Shown here: piece after piece, positions 15,226-25,056 of the stretch
Layout of the letters: each line of letters starts with the position of its first letter
Numbering within the stretch: position 1 is the stretch's first letter
Assembly (NCBI GenBank): GCA_021779235.1
Contig: JAJYBA010000002.1
Span: 1-32,843, forward strand
DNA: 32,843 nucleotides
Direction: 5' to 3'
Origin: Bacillota bacterium
GTDB lineage: Bacteria; Bacillota; Clostridia; Clostridiales; Clostridiaceae
The notes under the pieces: generated by a model
The model's input: only the letters and a program-made list of their open reading frames with translations
Told to the model about the DNA's origin: nothing
The model's database searches: none
Position numbers and translations under genes: made by a program

Positions 15226-17690
15226 TATGTTATTACCTCTTTTATTGCGATTAAGCTAAATACACTTGCTAATATAGCTATTGCATATTGACTTGCATAT
15301 TGAGATATATTATATAATGGAGAGTTTGGACTGCTTATTAGACTTGGAATTGATAGCCATCCAACATAAGAGAATATCCAAACTATAAATACACCTGTCC
15401 ATATTTTTGATTCTGTTGTGTCTGTTATCTCTAATTTACTTAATCCACCTATTGAACCCATTAAGACTAAGAGCATAAATATTATTCTGAAATAATCATA
15501 CTTGAATCCATATTGATTCCAGCTTGTCATCAGAGTATATAATGAATAAGTGCCTACATAATAATTTGAGACTAACCATGTATGCGTATAAGTATAAGAT
15601 TCTGTTGGAGTTTGTACTATATATGTTCCTGATAGAAATGAATTGTTTAATGTGTTTATACTTATAGAAATATATCCATTTGTTCCATTTACATAACCTA
15701 ACTGTTGACCTGTTGAGTTTGTTATATTCTCTGATATTGAAATAATATTTAATCCTGTCACATTGAATCCGAATGTATAAATTGTATTATTCGACAATGA
15801 AGAATTATAAGGAGTTATATCTATTGATAGATTATTTCCTATTGTAGAACCATTCACTACTTGTGTACTTGCACTCTGTGAACCCATATATACATTATAG
15901 TTTTGATTGGTATTAGGAATCAATGAGAAAGTGTTTGTTGTATATCCAGATTTTGAGAATATGAAATTGTATGATGCTGTAGGGTCTACGAATATTGCGA
16001 ATAAACCTGAACTATCACTTGTTCCTTGTCCAATACTTATTGTATTCCCATTTAATATTCTTGTTACTACTGCATTTACTCCGCTTAAAACTCCTCCTGC
16101 TCCTGTTAAAGTTACGAATCTTGCATAAACTCCTAACATTGTTGGCAATAAATATAATGTTTGATATGTAGTTGAATTTGTTAGTACCGTTGATATTAAA
16201 TTATAATTTCTTGTTATACTATATGAATTTCCATAAGTTATTGTTCCGTTAATATAAAGAGTAGGCCAAGTTGGAGTGAAGCAAAAGCTATATGAAGTAT
16301 TCTCTGCAGCACTTGAATAACTTAAAGTCTTTATTTGTGAACCTGAACCTAACCAATAATTAAAGTTTCCAACTAATGTAGATGTAACATAAGGAGATAA
16401 GGTTGTTTCATTTTTGAAAGTAAAATTAAGATAATTATTATTTCCAGAAGTACAATAAGCTAAAGATATTGAATTTACACTTTGATTTAAATTGCTCGTC
16501 ATTCTTTGTGCTGAGTCTTGATAAGCCCAATTAAAATATACTGGATTCACACCAACTGGAAGGTCAGTAGTATAATTTAAGGCATATTTACTATTACCCA
16601 TACTAATTAATGAAGGAATATAAGTCATTCCATTTAATGTAAAATTATAATTTGTTGGAGCTACTGATTCGTTCCATATTTCTAAAGAATAAGTTTGATT
16701 TTGTGTTTCATATAATCCTTGAGAATTATAAATTGCTCTATCTATCCAAAATGTGCTTTGATTTGATACTATGTTTCCTGACGCATCTTGTGCAGTTGCA
16801 TTTATTGATTGTAATCCAAAAATATTAGGAACTATAACAGTAGTCATAGAATTACAAGATGCTGGTGTAGAAGTTATATTCCAAGAAGAAGTAAAAGAAC
16901 AAGTTGCAGAAGCATTCAATGGAATAGTAGTTAAATTTAAATTTATAACATCAATACTAGAATTTAAAGAATTGATATGACTTCCATTTAATATATTTAA
17001 GCTTATTGCTGATACATTTGGACTAGTAGGAACTATATTAGATACAAATACTCCTCCTGCTGTTGAAATATATGCTTCAGTCATATTATAGCCTATATCT
17101 TCTGTAAAGCTTGGTTGTCCGCTACATCCTTGTTGCATTGTATGTGTGACTACTGCATACCATTGTCCATTACCTCCTGCTGGAACTGAAACACCTGCTA
17201 TTGCTAAAGAATTATAACTTAATGTTGAAGTAGTTGAACCACAAGAATAAGGAATTGTTTGAGTTGCGTTCATTATTGGGTAATTGTTACAAGTGCCTGC
17301 AGAATTACATACATAGAGAGATATAGCTCCAATGTATCCACCACCGCCTGTTGTTAAAGTATAAAGATTAGGATGAATTGCTATATAAGAGACTGCATTC
17401 GTAGAATTTCTAGAAGTCCAATTTAAAGCTCCATTACTTGCACTTCCATAACTAGAAGTATAGTGTGAAGCTAAAGCAGAATTGCTAACAGAGCCATCTA
17501 AAAAAGTAGCTCCAAAACTTTTATTATTCCAATAATTATAGTCCCCTATTGGTTGTAAAGCACTTACAGAATAAACTAAACTAAATACTAAAATAAAAGC
17601 TAATGGAATCAATAATATTTTATATCTCATTTGAACCATCCCCATAATGCTAATAGAATCAATCCGCCTACAAAAGCCAACATATCCCAA
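15225..17690 (-). CDS. Large secreted/membrane-anchored surface protein, candidate virion spike or adhesin
   Basis: Signal-like ILLIPLAFILVFSLVYSVSA, many NxS/T sequons, SSGLFAIFVDPTASYNFIFSKSGYTT carboxypeptidase-regulatory-like segment, C-terminal TMs; start likely internal (MRYKIL). Confidence 0.8.
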   Translation of the reverse strand: MGYVGFCRRIDSISIMGMVQMRYKILLIPLAFILVFSLVYSVSALQPIGDYNYWNNKSFGATFLDGSVSNSALASHYTSSYGSASNGALNWTSRNSTNAVSYIAIHPNLYTLTTGGGGYIGAISLYVCNSAGTCNNYPIMNATQTIPYSCGSTTSTLSYNSLAIAGVSVPAGGNGQWYAVVTHTMQQGCSGQPSFTEDIGYNMTEAYISTAGGVFVSNIVPTSPNVSAISLNILNGSHINSLNSSIDVINLNLTTIPLNASATCSFTSSWNITSTPASCNSMTTVIVPNIFGLQSINATAQDASGNIVSNQSTFWIDRAIYNSQGLYETQNQTYSLEIWNESVAPTNYNFTLNGMTYIPSLISMGNSKYALNYTTDLPVGVNPVYFNWAYQDSAQRMTSNLNQSVNSISLAYCTSGNNNYLNFTFKNETTLSPYVTSTLVGNFNYWLGSGSQIKTLSYSSAAENTSYSFCFTPTWPTLYINGTITYGNSYSITRNYNLISTVLTNSTTYQTLYLLPTMLGVYARFVTLTGAGGVLSGVNAVVTRILNGNTISIGQGTSDSSGLFAIFVDPTASYNFIFSKSGYTTNTFSLIPNTNQNYNVYMGSQSASTQVVNGSTIGNNLSIDITPYNSSLSNNTIYTFGFNVTGLNIISISENITNSTGQQLGYVNGTNGYISISINTLNNSFLSGTYIVQTPTESYTYTHTWLVSNYYVGTYSLYTLMTSWNQYGFKYDYFRIIFMLLVLMGSIGGLSKLEITDTTESKIWTGVFIVWIFSYVGWLSIPSLISSPNSPLYNISQYASQYAIAILASVFSLIAIKEVIT

Positions 17691-17908
17691 TTAAGAGCAT
17701 AGCAACCAGTTGAATAATTAGTGTGGTCGTTTGCTGATAAATTACTCCAATTAGCCTGATTAAAATTAGGTGTGTTAGGACAATTCATTGCTGCTCTTGG
17801 TGTGTCAGTTAAATCTTTCATTGGTTGTATTAAAGAAAACAATATTATTATTACTATATACAATACTGGAGATAGGAATATCTTTTTTACTATGTCTGGA
17901 ACTGCCAT
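17627..17908 (-). CDS. Small membrane protein
   Basis: Two hydrophobic segments flanking a Cys-containing loop. Confidence 0.7.
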   Translation of the reverse strand: MAVPDIVKKIFLSPVLYIVIIILFSLIQPMKDLTDTPRAAMNCPNTPNFNQANWSNLSANDHTNYSTGCYALNWDMLAFVGGLILLALWGWFK

Positions 17909-20900
17909 TAGAATATACTCCTTATAGGTTTCGCTCCTGCACGTTTAAATGGGCTTTCTATTTTCTTAAATGATTTGTTTCCAGATTTAAGTCTAGCTTC
18001 TTGTATTTGACTTATTTCACTCTTTGTTGATAAAGCATTCTTTTGAACTAATACTTTTGCTCCATATTGTTTAGAAGGTCTGAATTTAGGAGTCAATAAA
18101 TTAAATGCTGCTCTCTCTCTTGTTGAACTTATTGTCCTTTCTCCTCTTGTTTTTATTAATGTTACTGAACGAGTTAAATCTGTGAATGCTTTTTCTTCTC
18201 CTGCTCCTAATGCTTCTTCTGGAGTTTTATAAGATATATTTGATATTCTTACGAATTTACCTTTTTCTTTAACCAATGGGGCGAAGCCAGTAGATATTCT
18301 TTTACTAAATTCTTTTCTAGGCTTATGCTTTGAGAATTGTTCTTCCGAAGTCTTAGGTATTTTAGTTATTGTTGGTTCTGGATTTCTTATTCTTAAATTA
18401 GTTCTTAACTCTGTTTTTTGTTGTGTCTTTAAATCTAATTTATTCTGTTGAACTTGTTGAAGATTAAACCCTTGAACTTGTTGTGTCTTTAAATCTAATT
18501 TATTCTGTTGAACTTGTTGAAGATTAAACCCTTGAACTTGTTGTGTCTTTTGAGTTTGTTCAATCTTAGGTCTTACTGCCTCTATATTCTTCCTTCCTGT
18601 TTCTGTAAGGTTTTTAAATTCTGAAGTTACTTTTACATTTAGATTTGGTTTTATTCCTAAATTAGAAGCTCTACCTGATGCAATATTTACTTTAACACTT
18701 GGAGCATTAAGTGTAGGCTCTACAACTCTACCTATTTTACTAGGTAATCTTGAAACAGTTTCACTTGTTCTTTCGTAAGTTCCTTTTCCAGCATATAGGC
18801 TTATAGGAGCTACACTTTTACTTCCTAAATAGATTGGAAACTCTTTAACTCTTGGCTTGACTACTTTTTCTGGAGCTTTTGTTAATGCTCTGACTATTGT
18901 TCCTGTTAGAGGATGAGCTTGTATTTTAGCCTTTAATCCTAATATTGAATCTGGAGCTTTTAGTTTAGTTGTAACTGGTCTAGCATTTTCCGCATTAACT
19001 TTATTTATGTTTTTCTCTAATTGTTTTACTGATAAACCGCCCTCTCTTTTTCTAACTGCTTTAACTACTTCACTTGGTTCAACTCTACTGACAGAACGCC
19101 CGAAAGATTGGCTTCTTTGTTCTACTGTTTGTCTTGAAGTTATACCTTTTTCTAAATTCGCTCTTTCTATATTACCATTTATTCTTATTTGTCCATTTCT
19201 TATTTCTAATTCTCCTCTGCCTAGAATATTCTTTAATTGCTGTGACACTCTTAATCTTTCTAATAATGTGGCTGTTGAAGTTGTCGTTGTTATCCCTTGC
19301 GTAGCTGCTTTGAACTCTTTATCTGTAAAAGGTTCTAATCCATTTAATCTCCTATCTATATTTATTGTATTCTTTAACTCATTTAATCCAACTGAAAGAC
19401 CTTTATCAAATTTTGCTTGTAGATTTCTTATTAAAGTGCTTTCTTGTCTTGACAATTCTTTTTCTGCATATATTTTTGCTAATGATTCAGTTGCAGATAA
19501 CCCTCTTAATTGTGTTCCTCTAGAACCTATTTGTTTGCCTTGTTCTAATATTTCTACTGCTCTACCTAAATCAGTTTTACTATCAAATACAAAGTTTTTA
19601 GTATATGCTTTATATCCTTCTGATGTAGCTTGTTCTACTCCTCTTCCAATTATCTTGCCTTCTCCAGCCTTCTCAAAACCATATATTTGAACTGCACCTT
19701 TTACGGCATTAGGCAAAGCATTTTCTGTTCCTAATTTTCTATTTACAAAAGTAACGAATGAACGCCCATCTTTTAATTTAATTACGCTAATAGTTCCATC
19801 GCTTACTACTGCTCTGGCCTGTGAAACAGTTATACCGTTATTTTCTGCTACTTGTCTTGTAATCCTTGCTAATTCATTTGGAGTAACATAAGTCGATACA
19901 CTTTCAGGTTCTATACTTCTTGCTGCCTCTCTTATTCCTGCTTTTGTTTCCACTCCGCCTTTTTCAAAACCTTTCCCAACTAAAGCTAAGGCTAATATAG
20001 TTCCTGCGTCGGCTATTGCTTGTGGATTTCCACTTGCAGCATCTAGTAAAGTCTTAGGAGCAGATTCCAAAAATTGAACAGTGGAACTTAATGGGTGTGT
20101 TAATTGTGAAGCCACACTGCTAGGTAATCTTATTATATTTTCAGCAACTCTTCTTCCTACTTGTTCAATAAAAGGTAACTTTGCATAATCTGCACTTGTC
20201 TTATCTATAAGTGCATTATATAATTCTATTTCTCTATTAAGTCCTTGAACTTGAGATGGATTATTAGGATTTAAATTATTTCTTAAATCTTCTATTCTTT
20301 TACCCTGACTATATATCGCAGCTTCTTGTGGATTAGATTTTTTTAATGCTTGATTTTCTAAATCTGCTGCTATTGTTGATAAAGCACTTTGTTGTCCCTT
20401 TGTTAATAGGCTTCTTCCTCCAGATAGGAATGTTGATTGGTCTTCTATATTTTGTAATCCTGAAATTAAATCATTATTAAAATCATTAAGGGAATATGCG
20501 TGTTCTGGAGCTTTGAAATTCATTACAGTCGTATCTAATGGATAATTTAATTGTGCTCCTATATCTTTTAATCCAGATATACCGCTTTGCTCTAATATTG
20601 CCTGACCACTACTTTGTAATTGAGGAGTTCCGCCTAATGCTGTGGAAGATGTTGCAGTTGATTGACCGCTTATTATTTCTCCTATTGTTAATTGAGGAGT
20701 TCCGCCTAATGCTGTGGAAGATGTTGCAGTTGATTGACCTGTTCCTTCGCCTTGTAATGGGGGTGTTCCACCTAATGTTGTAGATGTTATTGGACTAGAT
20801 ACTGAATGCCCTCCTCCACCACCACTCAAAGGCTGAGTTCCACCTATTACTGAAGACTGATTTGGAATAGACATAGGGCTACTGCCTCCTTGTAATGGGG

Positions 20901-20967
20901 GTGTTCCACCTATTACTGAAGATTGTGTAGGTGTTGAAACTGCACTCGTTGAAGTGCTAGGAGCCAA
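17908..20967 (-). CDS. Large repeat-containing protein, candidate structural/virion protein
   Basis: 1019 aa; repeated GGTPPLQG modules at N-term and QQVQGFNLQQVQQNKLDLKT tandem repeat; start at TTG is uncertain. Confidence 0.75.
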   Translation of the reverse strand: MAPSTSTSAVSTPTQSSVIGGTPPLQGGSSPMSIPNQSSVIGGTQPLSGGGGGHSVSSPITSTTLGGTPPLQGEGTGQSTATSSTALGGTPQLTIGEIISGQSTATSSTALGGTPQLQSSGQAILEQSGISGLKDIGAQLNYPLDTTVMNFKAPEHAYSLNDFNNDLISGLQNIEDQSTFLSGGRSLLTKGQQSALSTIAADLENQALKKSNPQEAAIYSQGKRIEDLRNNLNPNNPSQVQGLNREIELYNALIDKTSADYAKLPFIEQVGRRVAENIIRLPSSVASQLTHPLSSTVQFLESAPKTLLDAASGNPQAIADAGTILALALVGKGFEKGGVETKAGIREAARSIEPESVSTYVTPNELARITRQVAENNGITVSQARAVVSDGTISVIKLKDGRSFVTFVNRKLGTENALPNAVKGAVQIYGFEKAGEGKIIGRGVEQATSEGYKAYTKNFVFDSKTDLGRAVEILEQGKQIGSRGTQLRGLSATESLAKIYAEKELSRQESTLIRNLQAKFDKGLSVGLNELKNTINIDRRLNGLEPFTDKEFKAATQGITTTTSTATLLERLRVSQQLKNILGRGELEIRNGQIRINGNIERANLEKGITSRQTVEQRSQSFGRSVSRVEPSEVVKAVRKREGGLSVKQLEKNINKVNAENARPVTTKLKAPDSILGLKAKIQAHPLTGTIVRALTKAPEKVVKPRVKEFPIYLGSKSVAPISLYAGKGTYERTSETVSRLPSKIGRVVEPTLNAPSVKVNIASGRASNLGIKPNLNVKVTSEFKNLTETGRKNIEAVRPKIEQTQKTQQVQGFNLQQVQQNKLDLKTQQVQGFNLQQVQQNKLDLKTQQKTELRTNLRIRNPEPTITKIPKTSEEQFSKHKPRKEFSKRISTGFAPLVKEKGKFVRISNISYKTPEEALGAGEEKAFTDLTRSVTLIKTRGERTISSTRERAAFNLLTPKFRPSKQYGAKVLVQKNALSTKSEISQIQEARLKSGNKSFKKIESPFKRAGAKPIRSIF
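18418..18550. repeat. 60-bp tandem repeat, about 2.2 exact copies
   Basis: Lines 18421 and 18481 identical; first 10 nt of a third copy. Confidence 0.95.
20617..20667. repeat. 51-bp direct repeat copy 1
   Basis: Identical to 20689-20739 (72-bp period). Confidence 0.95.
20689..20739. repeat. 51-bp direct repeat copy 2
   Basis: Identical to 20617-20667. Confidence 0.95.
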
Positions 20968-20968
20968 T

Positions 20969-21085
20969 TTATCTAAATAGGATTATTCCCCAATAAAATA
21001 AAACATTTAAAACTAAAAGAGAAATTGCCCTATTCCTCCATTTTCTTTCTTTATTTTTATTATGGGTTATTATCTGTATTTTCAT
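20969..21085 (-). CDS. Small membrane protein
   Basis: Hand-translated 38-aa MKIQIITHNKNKERKWRNRAISLLVLNVLFYWGIILFR; TATTAAAGGTTA about 25 nt upstream. Confidence 0.5.
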   Translation of the reverse strand: MKIQIITHNKNKERKWRNRAISLLVLNVLFYWGIILFR

Positions 21086-21115
21086 ATTTATTTTATGTGC
21101 TTAACCTTTAATAGT

Positions 21116-21352
21116 CTATGCCTTTTTAAATAAAGCTTCTTGTAACTTTTTTTCCTCATCTAATTCGTTCTTTTCTGATTTCATTAATTCATCTATTCTT
21201 ATATTAAATAGATTCATTATACGTTCAGCTATCTTTAAGCCTATAAGTTTATTTGATACTTTTGTTTTCCAGCGTTCAAGGAGAGTTCCATCAAAACCAT
21301 TAACATCAAGTCGAACTATCCTATCTGCGCTTTTATTTTCCTTCATTGCCAT
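21116..21352 (-). CDS. Hypothetical protein
   Basis: 78-aa ORF. Confidence 0.6.
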   Translation of the reverse strand: MAMKENKSADRIVRLDVNGFDGTLLERWKTKVSNKLIGLKIAERIMNLFNIRIDELMKSEKNELDEEKKLQEALFKKA

Positions 21353-22114
21353 TTAATGCCCTGTTCCTTTCCAGAAGAGATAACCTATTACTACTATTGC
21401 TATAAAAATCCATATTGTTTTTCCAGATATTGCACTCTTCTTTTTTAGGCTTTCGTCTTGTTTAACAACTTCCTCGGCTCTTATTGCCTTTAGAAATTCC
21501 TCTTGTGCTTCCATTGCACGTCTTTCTATTCCCATTTCCCAATATATTCTGTTTCCTAATGGAACTAAAGACCATTCTGGCAATATACATAAGGGTATAG
21601 TGTCTTTCTTTATTTTTATTCTATGTATGCAGTCATGTCTTATGTGATATGTCTTCGCAAATGGATTCTTTTTTATATCATCTATCCTGAACATTCCTTC
21701 CTCGTCGTATTCACGATATAATGGTGTTGCTTCTCCATTTATTCTTAATAGCAATATAGCCACTGTGTTCGGTTTATCTACTTTCTTATTATTGAAGAAC
21801 TTTTCCCAAAATGTTTTATCTTTCTTCTCTGGCTTTATGTCTTTCACGTCTTCGATATTTATTTCCTCTTCATCTGTTAGTTCTACTTTCTCGGGAAAAT
21901 CAATTCCATCAGTTAATGGTAATTTTTTTTCTTCTTGCATCGGTTGCTCTATTATTTCCTGTTCTGGAACTTTTATTTCAGCTTTTTCTTTTTCAGGCTC
22001 TTGTGTTACTTGTTCTTCAATTTTCTGTTCTTCCTTCTTAGGTCTCCCACGTTTCTTCTTAACTTCTTTTACCTCATTCTCAATAGGCATATCCTTATTT
22101 TCTGTATCTACCAT
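21353..22114 (-). CDS. Tail-anchored membrane protein with AT-hook-like KKKRGRPKK and acidic linker
   Basis: VKKKRGRPKKEEQ N-term, C-terminal TIWIFIAIVVIGYLFWKG. Confidence 0.75.
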   Translation of the reverse strand: MVDTENKDMPIENEVKEVKKKRGRPKKEEQKIEEQVTQEPEKEKAEIKVPEQEIIEQPMQEEKKLPLTDGIDFPEKVELTDEEEINIEDVKDIKPEKKDKTFWEKFFNNKKVDKPNTVAILLLRINGEATPLYREYDEEGMFRIDDIKKNPFAKTYHIRHDCIHRIKIKKDTIPLCILPEWSLVPLGNRIYWEMGIERRAMEAQEEFLKAIRAEEVVKQDESLKKKSAISGKTIWIFIAIVVIGYLFWKGTGH

Positions 22115-22127
22115 ATTATACCTCCTT

Positions 22128-22550
22128 TCATTCTCCAGTATTCTCCTTCTGTGATTGACTATCGGACTTAACGTGCGTTCTCTTTACATTCCTATTTGAT
22201 GAAACTGGAAGGCGCATCATGAATCCTTCATTTGACATACCTGAATCAGTTATTACTCCTGCTCTTTTCTTAAAATATTCTGCAACTAAAGGAGCATTCC
22301 AAGCCAAAGCACGTTTATAACATTGTAAATAAAATCTTACAGAAAATAACGGTCTTCCTAGTTCTCCTTTTGTCAAATAGGTTACTCTTGTAGTATCATA
22401 TTTATTTATAGCATCATTGAATATTTTAAATTGATTTATCTTCTCTTCTGGCTGAGGAGAACCATAACCTTCTACTATATCTTGATTTATTTCTGCTCTC
22501 ATTTCTGCATCATCATAAGCTGCTTCTTCCTCGTCGTATTCCTCACTCAT
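22128..22550 (-). CDS. Hypothetical protein
   Basis: 140-aa ORF. Confidence 0.65.
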   Translation of the reverse strand: MSEEYDEEEAAYDDAEMRAEINQDIVEGYGSPQPEEKINQFKIFNDAINKYDTTRVTYLTKGELGRPLFSVRFYLQCYKRALAWNAPLVAEYFKKRAGVITDSGMSNEGFMMRLPVSSNRNVKRTHVKSDSQSQKENTGE

Positions 22551-22689
22551 TTTCTCCTCCCTTTAGCATTTCGATTATAGGTTTGACCAATTCTTTTATA
22601 GGCTTCTTTGTTATTTTAGACCAAATCATAAGTATTATTGTAGTTATTATGGCTGCTGGAAGTATTACGCTTGAGAATATATCACTCAT
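22543..22689 (-). CDS. Small single-TM protein
   Basis: Hand-translated 48-aa MSDIFSSVILPAAIITTIILMIWSKITKKPIKELVKPIIEMLKGGENE. Confidence 0.65.
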   Translation of the reverse strand: MSDIFSSVILPAAIITTIILMIWSKITKKPIKELVKPIIEMLKGGENE

Positions 22690-23024
22690 CAGCTCTTATA
22701 ACACCTCCATCCTGAATCTTGAAAATCTTTTATTAATTCTTTCTTTAAAGAATCAATGTCATTGAAATCTATATCTCTTTTCTTTTCTAACTCCGAGGAG
22801 AACTCCATTATTATTTGAGCTTTCAATTCTCCATATTGCTTTACTAATTCGTCGTAAGTTAATTTAGACAATGCTTCCGCTTCTTTACTCTCAGATATCT
22901 TCTTATACTTCTCTTTATCAAATTCCATATTTATTCTTCCAGTTAAGAGATTTACTTTCCCATTTTTTATATACACTCTCATTACTGCATGATTTCTGAC
23001 AAATCCTAATTCTGCTTGATTCAT
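22689..23024 (-). CDS. Hypothetical protein
   Basis: 111-aa ORF; 4-nt overlap upstream. Confidence 0.6.
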   Translation of the reverse strand: MNQAELGFVRNHAVMRVYIKNGKVNLLTGRINMEFDKEKYKKISESKEAEALSKLTYDELVKQYGELKAQIIMEFSSELEKKRDIDFNDIDSLKKELIKDFQDSGWRCYKS

Positions 23025-23338
23025 TTTAGTCCTTTCTTGTCCATTATTAGATTAACAGCCCAAATACCTCCTATTGTTATTCCTATCTTGTAATATAATG
23101 GCAGATTCGGAGCTATGTATTGACCTAACCACCATGTAGGAACTAGAACGAAGAAGATATAAAGTGCTATGAATAAAGGTTGTTGGACTATTGTCAATAA
23201 AGTTTCTTTCAATCCACTTATACTCAGGCTGTCTTTTATTATATCCCATGAAATGTAATCATTCTTAATTCCCCAGTATAATCCATATATCGTTCCTATC
23301 GCAGCAGCAATAAGTTCTAATATGGAAATCCAGTTCAT
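23021..23338 (-). CDS. Polytopic membrane protein
   Basis: Hydrophobic 105-aa ORF. Confidence 0.7.
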   Translation of the reverse strand: MNWISILELIAAAIGTIYGLYWGIKNDYISWDIIKDSLSISGLKETLLTIVQQPLFIALYIFFVLVPTWWLGQYIAPNLPLYYKIGITIGGIWAVNLIMDKKGLK

Positions 23339-24018
23339 TAGTCGAACACCTCCGAATTAGAGTAATAAGTTACTACTGCGCCTATTCCTATAAGTATTAT
23401 ACCGAATGCTAGTCCGCCCAAGTTAGTGCTATTTACGAAATTGAATCCTGTTGTTAAAGTTAGAACTCCAGAAATCATAAATAGAATACCTGCAAATACA
23501 TCCCATATATCCGTCTTAAACACTTTACCTTGATACCTTCCTAAAATCAAGAATACTATCGCTAATATTATTAGAACATATACCAATGGGAAGCTTTGAT
23601 AGTCTTGTCCGTCAGCAGTTACATTAAATATTACTCTTTCATTCCCTCCGAGTATTCCATCAGAATTACACCATATTTCCAAAGAGTGCTGCCCTAATTG
23701 TGAAAAGTTATTGGCATTAAAAGTAAAATCAAAACCTGTCTGATTATCCCACATTAAAGGAGTCCTTATTAATGTATCGCCCACCGTATCATATAAATGT
23801 GCATAACAATTCACAGAATTATTTGTCATATTCAAACCATTTGAAATATTATATACATGGACATTGAGAGTGAATGGCTGGTTTTGCTGGACTGAACCAT
23901 ATACTAATGGGTCAATATTCAATCCTAATGTATTTTGATTAGCTATGAAAGGATTCGTAGCCGAGACTAATGGCAATATGAATATTAAAGAGAACAGAAT
24001 AATATATCTAATTTTCAT
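23338..24018 (-). CDS. Signal-peptide, Ig-like ectodomain, multi-TM protein
   Basis: MKIRYIILFSLIFILPLVSA, sequons, three C-terminal TM segments. Confidence 0.75.
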   Translation of the reverse strand: MKIRYIILFSLIFILPLVSATNPFIANQNTLGLNIDPLVYGSVQQNQPFTLNVHVYNISNGLNMTNNSVNCYAHLYDTVGDTLIRTPLMWDNQTGFDFTFNANNFSQLGQHSLEIWCNSDGILGGNERVIFNVTADGQDYQSFPLVYVLIILAIVFLILGRYQGKVFKTDIWDVFAGILFMISGVLTLTTGFNFVNSTNLGGLAFGIILIGIGAVVTYYSNSEVFD

Positions 24019-24247
24019 CTAGTTTTTTTCTCCTCAATACTTCCGTCATTAACATTATAGTTCCAAACGAAACAAAAAAGAAAGATATAATCTGCGCTCC
24101 GCTATACCAAAATGAATCATATAGAGGAAACTGATTATACAGTAACATTCCAAGCAAAGTCATTACGAATGGAATTAAAAAAATCCATCCAACATAACTT
24201 TTTGTTTGTTTCTGTTTCTCTTTCATTTTTGAATTGGAAATAAGCAA
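24008..24247 (-). CDS. Small membrane protein, two TM segments
   Basis: Hydrophobic 79-aa ORF. Confidence 0.65.
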   Translation of the reverse strand: MLISNSKMKEKQKQTKSYVGWIFLIPFVMTLLGMLLYNQFPLYDSFWYSGAQIISFFFVSFGTIMLMTEVLRRKKLDEN

Positions 24248-24313
24248 CTAAAATAAATAAAAATAATTATTTAGTCTTTTCTCTTGCAACTATAAAGTGT
24301 TATTACTTTATAA

Positions 24314-24535
24314 TTACAAAAGTCCTATTTCTTGTAACCCTCCAACTCCTATTCCTATACCAGCAGTCATTACACCGATGGCGAAGAACAAGACTGTAAG
24401 GTTAAGCATTGTCGCAGCTGCTGCTGTAACGTTTGTGTTTGCTGTGGCTGCTGCAACTTGGTTAGCTACAGTAGGAGCAAGGTTAACACCGACAGTTATG
24501 ACAATAAATCCTTCAAGTACTTTTCCTAGACCCAT
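24314..24535 (-). CDS. Candidate major coat protein, spindle-shaped-virus-like (73 aa, two hydrophobic helices)
   Basis: MGLGKVLEGFIVITVGVNLAPTVANQVAAATANTNVTAAAATMLNLTVLFFAIGVMTAGIGIGVGGLQEIGLL; GGAGGG SD 6-12 nt upstream; start corrected from 24589. Confidence 0.7.
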   Translation of the reverse strand: MGLGKVLEGFIVITVGVNLAPTVANQVAAATANTNVTAAAATMLNLTVLFFAIGVMTAGIGIGVGGLQEIGLL

Positions 24536-24591
24536 TTTATTCCCTCCATTAACATGGAATTTGACTGTATCATATTTTCTATAAAACATTA

Positions 24592-24602
24592 ACCTTTATA
24601 AA
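24592..24602 (-). promoter_or_regulatory. TATA-like box TTTATAAAGGT for coat-protein operon
   Basis: Same 11-mer as 24653-24663 on + strand. Confidence 0.65.
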
Positions 24603-24652
24603 ACTAGAATTGAAAATACTTTCATTAAAATTATTAAAATATTAATTGTAAA

Positions 24653-24663
24653 TTTATAAAGGT
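24653..24663 (+). promoter_or_regulatory. TATA-like box TTTATAAAGGT for ATPase operon
   Basis: ATG at 24686 about 28 nt downstream. Confidence 0.65.
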
Positions 24664-24685
24664 CTGAGTTTTTGATTTAAAGTAT

Positions 24686-25051
24686 ATGAAAATTCCTAAG
24701 ACAGACACAAATACAGATACGCAATTCTCAAAATATAACGAAGCTGCACAACAGGTTTCCAGATTACATGAATCTTGGGTTATAATAAAGTCTCTCCGAC
24801 GTAAAGGTAGGCTTATTGATTGGAATTTTGAATTAGATGATATATTTTTGGAATTATCTGGAGATAAGAATTGGAAAAAAGAGTATGAAACTACATTTTA
24901 TGCTTTAATGCCTGAATATGTTAGAGCAAAGAAGAATGGAGAAGCTGCATTATATCAATTTCTGTTAAAGAAGCATATGTTTCTTAAACAATTACAGGAT
25001 AGATTAGGGAAAGGAAGCGCATATAATAAAAAGGATGATTCAGGAATGTAA
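24686..25051 (+). CDS. Hypothetical protein upstream of ATPase
   Basis: 121-aa ORF, leaderless-type promoter. Confidence 0.75.
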   Translation: MKIPKTDTNTDTQFSKYNEAAQQVSRLHESWVIIKSLRRKGRLIDWNFELDDIFLELSGDKNWKKEYETTFYALMPEYVRAKKNGEAALYQFLLKKHMFLKQLQDRLGKGSAYNKKDDSGM

Positions 25052-25056
25052 AAATC

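Noticed and set aside
19007-19690. 227-aa plus-strand ORF
   Set aside because: Entirely antisense to the 1019-aa CDS; open by codon bias, no recognisable motif or start signals.
21765-22154. Ser/Phe-rich plus-strand ORFs (21765, 21811, 21935)
   Set aside because: Mirror reading of the acidic/Lys-rich minus-strand CDS 21353-22114.
24297-24584. 95-aa plus-strand ORF
   Set aside because: Antisense to the coat-protein candidate, which has SD, TATA and family-like pattern.
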